From contig CAKSWU010000027.1 in the NCBI GenBank assembly GCA_934513205.1, forward strand, positions 1 through 23,543: a stretch of DNA of 23,543 bases, written 5' to 3'. Of the stretch, positions 5,920 through 12,124 are shown one piece after another (within the stretch, counting starts at the first letter, position 1; the number at the start of each line of letters is the position of its first letter). Source of the DNA: an uncultured Faecalibacterium sp. (GTDB lineage: Bacteria; Bacillota; Clostridia; Oscillospirales; Ruminococcaceae). Under the pieces are notes generated by a model. That model was not told where the DNA came from and made no database searches. It saw only the letters and a program-made list of their open reading frames with translations. The position numbers and the translations under genes are program-made.

Positions 5920-6380
5920 AATACAAGAATTTTCTTCTCCGGGCGGTGAACCTGCTGCTGATTCTGGGGGTACTATGGCAATACCAGCAGGTGGCGTTGG
6001 TCCGGGCAGCAGCGGTGAGCCAGCGCAAGCAGGAGATCGCTGAGGTGGAAGCCTACAACGCTTCCGTTTTGCAGGCGCAGAGCGCAGCGCAGGCAGAGCA
6101 GACCCAAAGCGGCTACCGGGACGGCACCTATGAGGGCAGCGCCTTTGGCTTTGGCGATGTCATCCGGGTGTCGGTGACCATCCAGAACGGAAAAATGACC
6201 GATATTGCGGTGCTGGATGCCTCCGGCGAGGATAAGCCCTACTATAAGCAGGCGCTGCCTTTGCTGGACGAGATGCTGGCAGTACAGTCTGCCGGGGTGG
6301 ATACCGTTTCCGGCGCTACCCTCACGGCAGAAGGTCTCATCGGTGCAGTCGAGGACGCACTGGGAAAGGCGGCAGGATGA
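5916..6380 (+). CDS. Membrane-anchored single-domain FMN-binding protein
   Basis: This 154-residue protein has one membrane helix (about 8-22), a helical Ala/Gln-rich linker (31-65) likely to form a stalk, and one FMN-binding domain (66-153). D129-TVSGAT135 is an intact flavinylation motif, so Thr135 should carry covalent FMN if an ApbE transferase is made elsewhere in the genome. No apbE gene is in this window. Its ATG overlaps the stop of the two-domain protein (ATGA), and its own stop overlaps the start of the polyferredoxin gene (ATGA), a fully coupled three-gene unit. The closest functional analogues are NqrC/RnfG subunits and the flavoprotein of flavin-based extracellular electron transfer systems. 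Confidence 0.85.
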   Translation: MKYKNFLLRAVNLLLILGVLWQYQQVALVRAAAVSQRKQEIAEVEAYNASVLQAQSAAQAEQTQSGYRDGTYEGSAFGFGDVIRVSVTIQNGKMTDIAVLDASGEDKPYYKQALPLLDEMLAVQSAGVDTVSGATLTAEGLIGAVEDALGKAAG

Positions 6381-7276
6381 TGGAAAAAACACAGACAAAG
6401 CCTTTGACGGCGGCACAGCAGCGTCAGCGGGACAAAAAACACCGCACATGGCTGCGCGCCGGGGTGCAGCTGTTCTTCTTTGTGTCCATGCCGGGCGCGT
6501 TCGTGGCCGGGTTTTCCGGGGTAAAGCAGATCTTTCTGCACATCGGTGCGGGCGAGGTACTCACAGCGGACAGCTTCACGCTTTCTCTGCTGGGGCTGTG
6601 CGGCTTCACTTTTCTGTTCGACCGGTTTTTCTGCGGGTACGCCTGCGCCTTTGGCAGCTTGGGCGATGCCGTCTGGGCACTGTCCGGGCTACTCCAGAAA
6701 AAGCTGTTCCACCGCAAAAAGCAGCTCCGTCTGCCGGAGCGGGCGGTGCTTTGGGGGCAGAAGGTCAAATATCTGCTGCTGGCAGGGCTGGTGGCGCTGT
6801 ATGTGACCCGGCAGGAAAAGCTGTTGACCGGCACAAGCCCGTGGGAGGTATTTTCCCGTCTGACGGCTCTGCGTCTGCCGCCGGAGGGCTTCGGCGTGGG
6901 CATTGCACTGTTTGTGCTCATCTTGCTGGGCATGGCAGTGCAGCCCCGGTTCTTTTGTCAGTTCCTCTGCCCTATGGGAGCGGTGTTCGCCCTGCTGCCG
7001 GTGCTGCCCTTTGCGCGGCTGCACCGGCAGAGCGATGGCTGCATCCCGGGTTGTAATGCCTGCAAGCAGCAGTGCCCGGTGTGCCTGAAGCTGGAGGAAA
7101 GCAGCCTGCGCAGCGGGGAGTGCATCGCCTGTGAAACCTGCGTGGGCACCTGTCCCAAGCAGAACATCCACCGGTGGGATATGGCGCTGTGCAAGCGCCC
7201 GTGGCTGCCGGTTCTGGGCAAGGCTCTGCTGTTCTTTCTGCTGGGCTGCTGGCTTGGCTTCTGCCGGTTTATCTGA
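6377..7276 (+). CDS. NapH/NosR-type membrane polyferredoxin
   Basis: The 299-residue protein has about five or six membrane helices (near 29-48, 66-88, 131-144, 172-189, 200-213, 281-297) and two iron-sulfur motifs: C222-x3-C226-x2-C229-x3-C233-P and C249-x2-C252-x2-C255-x3-C259-P. Two further Cys pairs lie at membrane ends, FFCGYACAFG (86-90) and FFCQFLCPMG (194-198), the signature of NapH/NosR/RdxA-type quinol or ferredoxin oxidising subunits. Ferredoxin-like clusters are expected on the cytoplasmic side. It probably passes electrons from the cytoplasm or membrane pool to the covalent flavins of the two upstream proteins. The start ATG 6377-6379 overlaps the previous stop; ATG at 6380 is an equal alternative. 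The gene ends the cassette and is followed by a repeat and a strong terminator. Confidence 0.85.
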   Translation: MMEKTQTKPLTAAQQRQRDKKHRTWLRAGVQLFFFVSMPGAFVAGFSGVKQIFLHIGAGEVLTADSFTLSLLGLCGFTFLFDRFFCGYACAFGSLGDAVWALSGLLQKKLFHRKKQLRLPERAVLWGQKVKYLLLAGLVALYVTRQEKLLTGTSPWEVFSRLTALRLPPEGFGVGIALFVLILLGMAVQPRFFCQFLCPMGAVFALLPVLPFARLHRQSDGCIPGCNACKQQCPVCLKLEESSLRSGECIACETCVGTCPKQNIHRWDMALCKRPWLPVLGKALLFFLLGCWLGFCRFI

Positions 7277-7287
7277 AGGGCGGCGTC

Positions 7288-7495
7288 CTCGCCCTCTCAG
7301 GCGCTAACGCGCCAGATTCCCCCTTTTGTCGCTACGCGACATCTTCCCCCGGAGCGGGGGAAGTCTTTCCTCAAAGGGAGAGCCCTTGGCATGGCGGTAT
7401 CGTTTTCGGTTAAACTGCAAAGTGTGCGGTTTCGCCAGAGCCTCTCCCTTTGGGAGAGGTGGCAGTGAGCGAAGCGAACTGACGGAGAGGGCGAG
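7288..7495. repeat. Hairpin-rich intergenic element with 11-bp inverted ends (copy A)
   Basis: CTCGCCCTCTC (7288-7298) and GAGAGGGCGAG (7485-7495) are perfect inverted ends of a 208-bp non-coding element. Inside are several separate hairpins: GGCGCTAACGCGCC, GTCGCTACGCGAC, CCCCCGGAGCGGGGG and CCTCTCCCTTTGGGAGAGG. Read on the minus strand, 7441-7486 gives TCCGTCA, a small hairpin, TGCCACCTC and a larger hairpin, the same arrangement as in the element at 13456-13561. It looks like a non-autonomous, MITE-like repeat. Confidence 0.65.
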
Positions 7496-7501
7496 CCCGC
7501 T

Positions 7502-7576
7502 AAAAACAAAAGCATCTGCAACAAATTCGCTGCGTTCTGAAATTCAGAAGCGAATGCTGCAGATGCTTTTGTTTTT
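7502..7576. terminator. Strong bidirectional terminator between redox cassette and ATPase remnant
   Basis: An 18-bp perfect inverted repeat (7502-7519 with 7559-7576; core AACAAAAGCATCTGC) encloses a second nested hairpin (TTCTGAAATTCAGAA). Both outer flanks are T-rich in the outgoing direction, so it can stop transcription from both sides. Confidence 0.8.
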
Positions 7577-7600
7577 ATACGCTATTTCTGGTTGTTTTCT

Positions 7601-8054
7601 TTATCCTTCGTTCTTCTGCTCCAGCAGGTCTGTCATGCTGCGCAGGCTGATGCCAAGGGTGGAAAGGTTATGCAGCATCGCGCTGGTGGCAGGGGGCAGG
7701 ATGCCCAGCGCACCCAGAAGGATGAGCGTGGAGTTGAAGCTGAGGACAAAGCGGTAATTGCTGCTCACCCGCTTTTGCAGGGCGTTGGCAATGGCTTTTA
7801 AGGTCACCAGTTCTTCCAGACTGTCCGCACGGATGGTCACATCGGCAATCTCCCGGGCGATGGCGGCACCGGAATGGATAGCGATACCGATATCTGCCGC
7901 CGACAAGGCAGGAGAATCATTGATGCCATCGCCGATCATCACAACTGTATGTCCCTCGAAAGGCGGCCTTATCCTCCGGCAGCACCTCCGCAAAGCAGCG
8001 TTCTACCCCCACCTGCGCCGCAATGGCGCGGGCGGTGCGGTCGCTGTCGCCGGT
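7601..8054 (-). pseudogene. C-terminal remnant of a heavy-metal P1B-type ATPase
   Basis: The right-hand piece (about 7961-8054) reads TGDSDRTARAIAAQVG and EVLPEDKAAF. The left-hand piece (7601 to about 7957) reads EGHTVVMIGDGINDSPALS, then VSSNYRFVLSFNSTLILLG and a Cys-free last helix ending HNLSTLGISLRS. These are the end of the P domain (TGDG-type and GDGxND motifs) and the last two membrane helices of CadA/ZntA/CopA-like metal ATPases. The two pieces are in different frames: a few codons are missing around 7957-7961 between DKAAF and EGHTVV, leaving a stop 14 residues later in the first frame. Everything upstream (metal-binding domains, phosphorylation DKTG) is gone, replaced by transposase sequence. 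The metal specificity cannot be read from this part. Confidence 0.85.
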
Positions 8055-8322
8055 CGTCATGCCTTTCGCATACATGGACAGGATCTTTTCTTGGATATCC
8101 TGACGGATGCCGGTCTGGTTCTTGTTCAGAAGCTGCGGTTCAAATTCACTCTTCCGGTCACGGGGAACAGAAACCTCGACTTCGCCGAAACTGGTCCGCA
8201 GATTTTTGCTCTACGGGCGTTTTCTTCCGGGCTTCGATTCTTTCGGGACATATCTTTTCCTCCATCCGGATGCTTCTAGTTTACACCTCTCCGGAGGTTT
8301 ACACAATTATTGGGATAGTCTC
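8046..8322 (-). mobile_element. Internally deleted IS256-type element, 5' end
   Basis: On the minus strand a transposase start ATG (8249-8251, with GGAGG upstream) gives MSRKNRSPEENARRAKI. A different frame then gives SKNLRTSFGEVEVSVPRDR, KSEFEPQLLNKNQ and QDIQEKILSMYAKGMTTGD, all hallmarks of the N-terminal half of IS256/mutator-type transposases. About 60 residues between the pieces are missing, with an AGCAAAAATC sequence at the joint that could serve both sides. The outer end is at 8322: reading inward GAGACTATCCCAATAATTG then TGTAAACCTCC, typical of an IS256-type terminal repeat. The catalytic DDE part is entirely lost; the frame runs straight into the P-type ATPase at TGD. Confidence 0.8.
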
Positions 8323-8558
8323 GACAATGCGTTGGCTGAAAACTTTTTCGGAACCCTCAAAACGGAATGCCTCTACCGACGCAAGCCGAAAACTTTTGAG
8401 GAAGCTAACAAGATGATCGATGATTACATTTACTTCTACAACCACGAACGCATTCAATTAAAAACCGGACTGTCTCCGCTTTCGCGTCGTCAGTCCGGTT
8501 AACGCACACCCTACACAGGGCGCTTTTTATTCATGTCTACTAATCTTGGGGCGGTTCA
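8323..8558 (+). mobile_element. IS3-type (IS150-like) element, 3' end
   Basis: The plus strand from 8323 encodes DNALAENFFGTLKTE and then FEEANKMIDDYIYFYNHER and LKTGLSPL before TAA 8500-8502: the C-terminus of an IS3-family OrfB integrase, including the last catalytic Glu region. The 59 residues begin exactly where the IS256 end stops. The right terminus is visible: TGTCTACTAATCTTGGGG then CGGTTCA at 8534-8558 looks like the 25-bp terminal inverted repeat of an IS150-group element. A 10-bp stem AACCGGACTG / CAGTCCGGTT (8463-8472 with 8491-8500) lies at the end of the gene. The left three quarters of the element are absent. Confidence 0.8.
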
Positions 8559-8576
8559 TTGGCGGACCTTCTCTTT

Positions 8577-8711
8577 TTATTTCTGCAGCTCTTTCCGGTA
8601 ACTCCGATATTCCTGACCATAAAAGCCGAAATATCCTTTCTCCCATGGCTTTGGTTTTGCCAGAAAATGCGCAATGCCCCACAATCCTTGTGGGCAGAAC
8701 ACTTTTTTCAT
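8577..8711 (-). CDS. Short ORF of unknown function (44 aa), possible gene remnant
   Basis: ATG 8709-8711 to TAA 8577-8579 gives a basic, aromatic-rich 44-residue peptide containing CPQGLWGIAHFLAKPKPWEK and ending YRSYRKELQK. The composition looks like real protein rather than random antisense, and the last lines look like a natural C-terminus. However, no Shine-Dalgarno sequence precedes it, and an in-frame TGA lies two codons upstream. It sits just outside the IS3 end at 8558. A remnant of a gene hit by the insertion is the more likely explanation. I do not recognise the family. Confidence 0.35.
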   Translation of the reverse strand: MKKVFCPQGLWGIAHFLAKPKPWEKGYFGFYGQEYRSYRKELQK

Positions 8712-8770
8712 CGCAGCTCAGAACAATGTTCTCAGCTCTGATTTCTTCACATTTCAGGGGCCAATGCAAA

Positions 8771-8819
8771 TCAAAAGGCACTGCTCTCCTCAACCATTCC
8801 GATCTTGAAAGCAGTGCCT
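8771..8819 (-). terminator. Intrinsic terminator after yebC
   Basis: AGGCACTGCT (8776-8785) and AGCAGTGCCT (8810-8819) form a 10-bp stem. Read leftward it ends in TTTTGATTT. It follows the yebC stop by 25 bases. Confidence 0.75.
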
Positions 8820-8844
8820 ATTTCTCATTTATTCACCCAGCCGA

Positions 8845-9582
8845 TCATTCCGGCAGGTCTTCTTCGTTCTCCAGGGAGTGCCAGACGTTCTGGACATCAT
8901 CGTTGTCCTCCAGAGAGTCCAGCAGCTTGCCCATCTGCTTCAGCTGATCGGGGTCAGTCAGGCGGGTGGTGGTCATGGGCACCATGGCCAGATCGTCGGA
9001 CAGGATCTCGTAGCCCTTCTCTTCCAGAGCCTTGACCACAGCGGAGTAGTTCTCAGGATCGGTGGTGATCTCGGCAGCATCCTCGCTGGCGTCAAAGTCC
9101 TCGGCACCGGCATCCAGAGCGTCCATCATGGCCTCGTCAGCGTCCTTGTCCTCCAGAGAAATGTCGATGACACCCTTCTGGTTGAACAGGAAAGCCACAC
9201 AGCCCATCGCGCCCAGATTGCCGCCGTTCTTGTCAAAGTAGTGGCGCAGGTCGGCAGCGGTACGATTGCGGTTGTCGGTCAGGGTCTCCACCATAACAGC
9301 CACGCCGCCGGGGCCGTAGCCCTCGTAGGTGATGGCCTCGAACTCGGTCTTGTCGCCGCCCTCAGCCTTCTTGATGATACGCTGGATGTTATCGTTGGGC
9401 ACGCTCATGCGCTTTGCCTTGGCGATCAGATCTGCCAGCTTGCTGTTGGAAGCCGGGTTGGGGCCACCGTCACGAACGGCAACGCTGATCTCGCGGCCGA
9501 TCTTGGTAAAGACCTTGGCGCGGGCGCCGTCAGTCTTTTCCTTCTTGCGCTTGATGTTGTTCCATTTGCTATGTCCAGACAT
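8845..9582 (-). CDS. yebC: YebC/PmpR-family regulatory protein
   Basis: The start ATG 9580-9582 gives MSGHSKWNNIKRKKEKTDGARAK..., the family's invariant N-terminus, and has AGGAGG nine bases upstream; the frame is open for 27 more codons but those lack a site and similarity. The 245 residues match the usual length (about 240-250). Landmarks are the IGREISVAVRDGG segment, NDNIQRIIKKA near 80-95, and YEGYGPGGVA near 110. Members act as cytoplasmic DNA-binding regulators (PmpR branch) or, as shown in recent work on the family, as factors that help ribosomes past proline-rich stalls. Which applies here cannot be decided from sequence. It is a monocistronic unit with its own promoter (9680-9708) and terminator. 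Confidence 0.95.
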   Translation of the reverse strand: MSGHSKWNNIKRKKEKTDGARAKVFTKIGREISVAVRDGGPNPASNSKLADLIAKAKRMSVPNDNIQRIIKKAEGGDKTEFEAITYEGYGPGGVAVMVETLTDNRNRTAADLRHYFDKNGGNLGAMGCVAFLFNQKGVIDISLEDKDADEAMMDALDAGAEDFDASEDAAEITTDPENYSAVVKALEEKGYEILSDDLAMVPMTTTRLTDPDQLKQMGKLLDSLEDNDDVQNVWHSLENEEDLPE

Positions 9583-9679
9583 GGGAAAGTGCCTCCTGTA
9601 TTTTATCTTCGATCTCCGCCTGCGGGCAGACGGGCTGTGGTCGCCCGCATTGTGGCAGCACACAAAACTTAACTATATT

Positions 9680-9708
9680 ATTGTAGCACAACCGAGCGGA
9701 GCGTTCAA
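9680..9708 (-). promoter_or_regulatory. yebC promoter
   Basis: On the minus strand TTGAAC (9703-9708), 17 bases, TACAAT (9680-9685). It lies about 100 bases upstream of the yebC start and downstream of the rsmF stop. Confidence 0.7.
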
Positions 9709-9764
9709 GCCTTATCCGGTCGGTTTTGCTCGGGATCTGCGAAAAAAGCAGTTGTTTCGACGGT

Positions 9765-11309
9765 TTACAGCAGCCGCAGCGCCTTTGGATAGTGGTTTTT
9801 CACCCGCCCGCCGGACACCTTGCCGCCGCCCAGCGGCCAGCCGTCCACGGTCACGCAGCACCAGCCGTCCGCTGCAGTGCTGGCTTCCACCTCGCGGCCG
9901 GAGAGGTACTCGGTGCAGCGGCAGTCGGCAAGGGTCAGCTGCTCACAGTTCGTGCACAAACTGCCAAAGGCCGTGAACAGATGATGCTCCGGCACAAAGC
10001 GGCCTTTTTGCACACTACCCACGAACACCCCGGCCCGCAGCACGTGAAGCCCCGTCTGCGGAAAAGCCACCGGCAGCAGCACACCGCTGCCGTGCACCAC
10101 AGCCGGACGCTGTGCCAGCGCGGGGAAATACTGCCGGGCAAACTCCTGCCACGCGGCAAGGCTCTGCGCCGGGGTAACGGTCTCGGCAGAAGCTTCCCTG
10201 CCCCGTCTGCCCCCCTGCACGGCATCCCGGCAGGCGCGGGCGTCCGCGCGGCGGGCGGCGCGGGCATCTGCGACCTTGGCGGGCTTTGCCTTACCCTTGC
10301 CCTTTTTGCCCGTCTCCGCAGCAGCGGCAAGCCAGAGCTGCTCCTCCGGGGTGTATTCCCCTTCCGGCGGCAGGGTGCGGGGCGTGCCGGCCTTGACCAG
10401 CCGGGCCATAAAGTGCCCCTCGCCGCCCTGACAGGGCCAGATGCGGCGCACCTTGCTCACGTCCAGCGGCAGGCCGCCGGTGCGGTTGGCTTCGCCCGCG
10501 CTGCCAAAGGTGTAGTCCACGTTGCCCAGCGCATCCGCCAGTGCAAACTCCGGGTGGCGCTGCAAAAAGGCCGCCACCTGCCCTTCATCCTCCTCCGGCG
10601 CAAAGGTGCAGGTGGAGTACACCAGCTGCCCGCCGGGAGCCAGTGCCGCCGCGGCGTAGTCCAGAATCTGCGCGCCCAGTTCTGCGCACTGCTTTACCAG
10701 CGCCTCGCAGTGCTGCTGCAGTGCTACCGGCTCCTTGCGGAACATTCCCTCGCCGGAGCAGGGTGCATCCACCAGCACCCGGTCAAAAAACTCCGGCAGC
10801 GCGTCCGCAATGCGGGCGGGGGTCTCGTTGAGCACCACCGCGTTGGAAATCCCCATACGCTCAAGGTTGCTTTTTAAAATTTCGGCGCGCGCAGCCACAT
10901 ACTCGTTGCTCACCAGCACACCGCGCCCCTGCAATGCCGCCGCCAGCTGGCTGCTTTTGCCGCCGGGGGCTGCGCACAGGTCCAGCACCCGCATCCCCGG
11001 CTGTACTCCCAGCAGCGGTGCTGCCGAGGAAGCGGAAGGCTCCTGCGAGTAGAACACGCCTGCATGGTAGTACGGATGCCGCCCGGGCCGAAAGTTCAAA
11101 TCATCCGGCTGGTGCACCACAAAGGCCGCCTTGCAGAAGGGCGAAGGCTCCAGCGGAAGGTCCGCCCTCTGTGCAAACTGCTCCGGCGTGGTGCGCAGTG
11201 CCGACACGGTGACGCCGCGCTCTGCCGTCTGCTGCGGAGCGGCATACAGCTGTTCGTACCGCTGCCCCAGCAGGGCACGCTCCCGCTGCTCAAAATATTC
11301 CGTAGGCAT
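9765..11309 (-). CDS. rsmF: RsmF-type RNA (cytosine-5) methyltransferase
   Basis: The 514-residue protein is a NOL1/NOP2/Sun-family enzyme. SAM motif I is DLCAAPGGKSS at 110-120, motif IV with the release cysteine is DAPCSGEGMFRK at 181-192 (C184), and motif VI with the catalytic cysteine is YSTCTF at 231-236 (C234). The C-terminal part (about 385-514) resembles the PUA-like RNA-binding region of RsmF, which methylates C1407 of 16S rRNA in E. coli; the exact target here is inferred. Between the two lies a low-complexity Ala/Lys/Arg-rich linker (about 330-385). ATG 11307-11309 has AGGAGG upstream. The gene is transcribed away from the small plus-strand gene at 11416, whose promoter overlaps its start region. 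Confidence 0.88.
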   Translation of the reverse strand: MPTEYFEQRERALLGQRYEQLYAAPQQTAERGVTVSALRTTPEQFAQRADLPLEPSPFCKAAFVVHQPDDLNFRPGRHPYYHAGVFYSQEPSASSAAPLLGVQPGMRVLDLCAAPGGKSSQLAAALQGRGVLVSNEYVAARAEILKSNLERMGISNAVVLNETPARIADALPEFFDRVLVDAPCSGEGMFRKEPVALQQHCEALVKQCAELGAQILDYAAAALAPGGQLVYSTCTFAPEEDEGQVAAFLQRHPEFALADALGNVDYTFGSAGEANRTGGLPLDVSKVRRIWPCQGGEGHFMARLVKAGTPRTLPPEGEYTPEEQLWLAAAAETGKKGKGKAKPAKVADARAARRADARACRDAVQGGRRGREASAETVTPAQSLAAWQEFARQYFPALAQRPAVVHGSGVLLPVAFPQTGLHVLRAGVFVGSVQKGRFVPEHHLFTAFGSLCTNCEQLTLADCRCTEYLSGREVEASTAADGWCCVTVDGWPLGGGKVSGGRVKNHYPKALRLL

Positions 11310-11337
11310 TGTGCATTCCTCCTGTGGGATGTATAAA
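11309..11337 (+). promoter_or_regulatory. Promoter for the small Asn/Ser-rich gene
   Basis: TTGTGC (11309-11314), a 17-base spacer, TATAAA (11332-11337). The leader that follows contains a GC-rich hairpin GAGGGGC...GCCCCTC at about 11368-11386, ahead of the ribosome binding site. Confidence 0.5.
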
Positions 11338-11415
11338 ACCGCCCTCTGCGGTCACACTAGATGCTGTGAGGGGCAGCCCGCCCCTCCGTGGGAAAACGAA
11401 AGGAGATCATCGACT

Positions 11416-11601
11416 ATGGCAACCGAAAACCGCAGCAGCAACTGCAAGAATCAGACCTCGAACCGTGCGTCCAGTCAGGCGTCCAACAGCGCCTCCAACG
11501 AGCATAAGCACCCCAACCAGTACACCAAGGGTGCCGACGACGAGAGCGCCAAGAACTCTGTCAACAGCCGCAGCTCTTCCAACGCCAAAAACAGCCGCTG
11601 A
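11416..11601 (+). CDS. Small Asn/Ser-rich hydrophilic protein (61 aa)
   Basis: ATG 11416-11418 follows an excellent AAAGGAG site with eight bases of spacing and ends at TGA 11599-11601. The frame is open further upstream, but those residues overlap the opposite gene and lack a site. The 61-residue product starts MATENRSSNCKNQTSN and has repeated S/N/A patterns (NRASSQASNSASN, NSRSSSNAKNSR), a central EHKHPNQYTKGADDE, no hydrophobic core and one Cys. It is predicted to be disordered. It resembles in style, though not in motif, small acid-soluble or stress-protein-like peptides; I do not recognise a family. It has its own promoter and terminator, and is the only plus-strand gene among the housekeeping genes from 8845 to the right edge. 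Confidence 0.8.
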   Translation: MATENRSSNCKNQTSNRASSQASNSASNEHKHPNQYTKGADDESAKNSVNSRSSSNAKNSR

Positions 11602-11648
11602 TGCTGTCGGCATGACGGGCATCTGACGGACCGCAGACGCCCAAACGC

Positions 11649-11710
11649 AAAGCCCGCCGCCTTCCACCACTGGTTTCCAGTGCGGAAAGCAGCGGGCTTT
11701 CGCAGTTTTA
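11649..11710. terminator. Bidirectional terminator between the small gene and mrnC
   Basis: AAAGCCCGC (11649-11657) pairs with GCGGGCTTT (11692-11700), with an inner stem CACTGG / CCAGTG. T runs are present on the plus side (GTTTTATTT), and on the minus side the arm itself ends in GCTTTGCGTTTGG. It serves both converging genes. Confidence 0.75.
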
Positions 11711-12112
11711 TTTCTGGTTGGGGTCAAACTGCTGCCACAGCACCTCAAACAGCTGGTGCACCCGGTCCAGCTGCCCGTTCAGGTACAGCCAGCCCAGAAG
11801 GCATTCAAAGCCGGTGGAGGCACGGTATTCCTCCGGGGAGGCATGCTTTGCCACGCTGGCCTTGCTGGCGTTGCGGCCGCGCTTGAACACGGCAAGCTCG
11901 TCCTCGGTGAACAGCGGCTCCAACAGCTGCTCTTCCCGGAACTGCGCCTTGGCAGAGACATACTTGACCTTTTCGGCGTTCAGCCTGCCGGCAGAAAGGC
12001 GGTGGTGCTCCACCAGACGCTGGCGCACCAGCAGCTCCAGCACGCTGTCCCCTACAAAAGCCAGCGCCAGCGGACTGAGCTCCCGCGGGTCGATCTTTTC
12101 TGATTCGTTCAT
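11708..12112 (-). CDS. mrnC: Mini-ribonuclease III
   Basis: The 134-residue protein consists only of an RNase III catalytic domain without the dsRNA-binding domain, the definition of Mini-III. The signature LALAFVGDSVLELLVR (15-30) holds the catalytic Asp of the first helix, and STGFECLLGWLYL (about 99-111) holds the second acidic site (normally E-x-x-x-A-x-x-G). In Bacillus it trims the ends of 23S rRNA during 50S maturation. It starts 12 bases after the obg stop and so forms an operon with it, a fitting pair since Obg also acts in large-subunit assembly. The terminator at 11649-11710 ends the unit. Confidence 0.92.
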   Translation of the reverse strand: MNESEKIDPRELSPLALAFVGDSVLELLVRQRLVEHHRLSAGRLNAEKVKYVSAKAQFREEQLLEPLFTEDELAVFKRGRNASKASVAKHASPEEYRASTGFECLLGWLYLNGQLDRVHQLFEVLWQQFDPNQK

Positions 12113-12124
12113 AACACTTTATCC

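Noticed and set aside
7288..7600. Possible CRISPR array suggested by many short palindromes
   Set aside because: The palindromes differ from each other in sequence and spacing; there are no direct repeats with unique spacers.
7326..7757. 143-codon plus-strand frame over the hairpin repeat
   Set aside because: It consists of translated repeat and terminator sequence and then antisense of the ATPase remnant.
8527..8793. 88-codon minus-strand frame near the IS3 end
   Set aside because: It begins with TTG inside the yebC terminator, covers the IS3 terminal repeat and has no motif; a different frame there (8577-8711) looks more protein-like.
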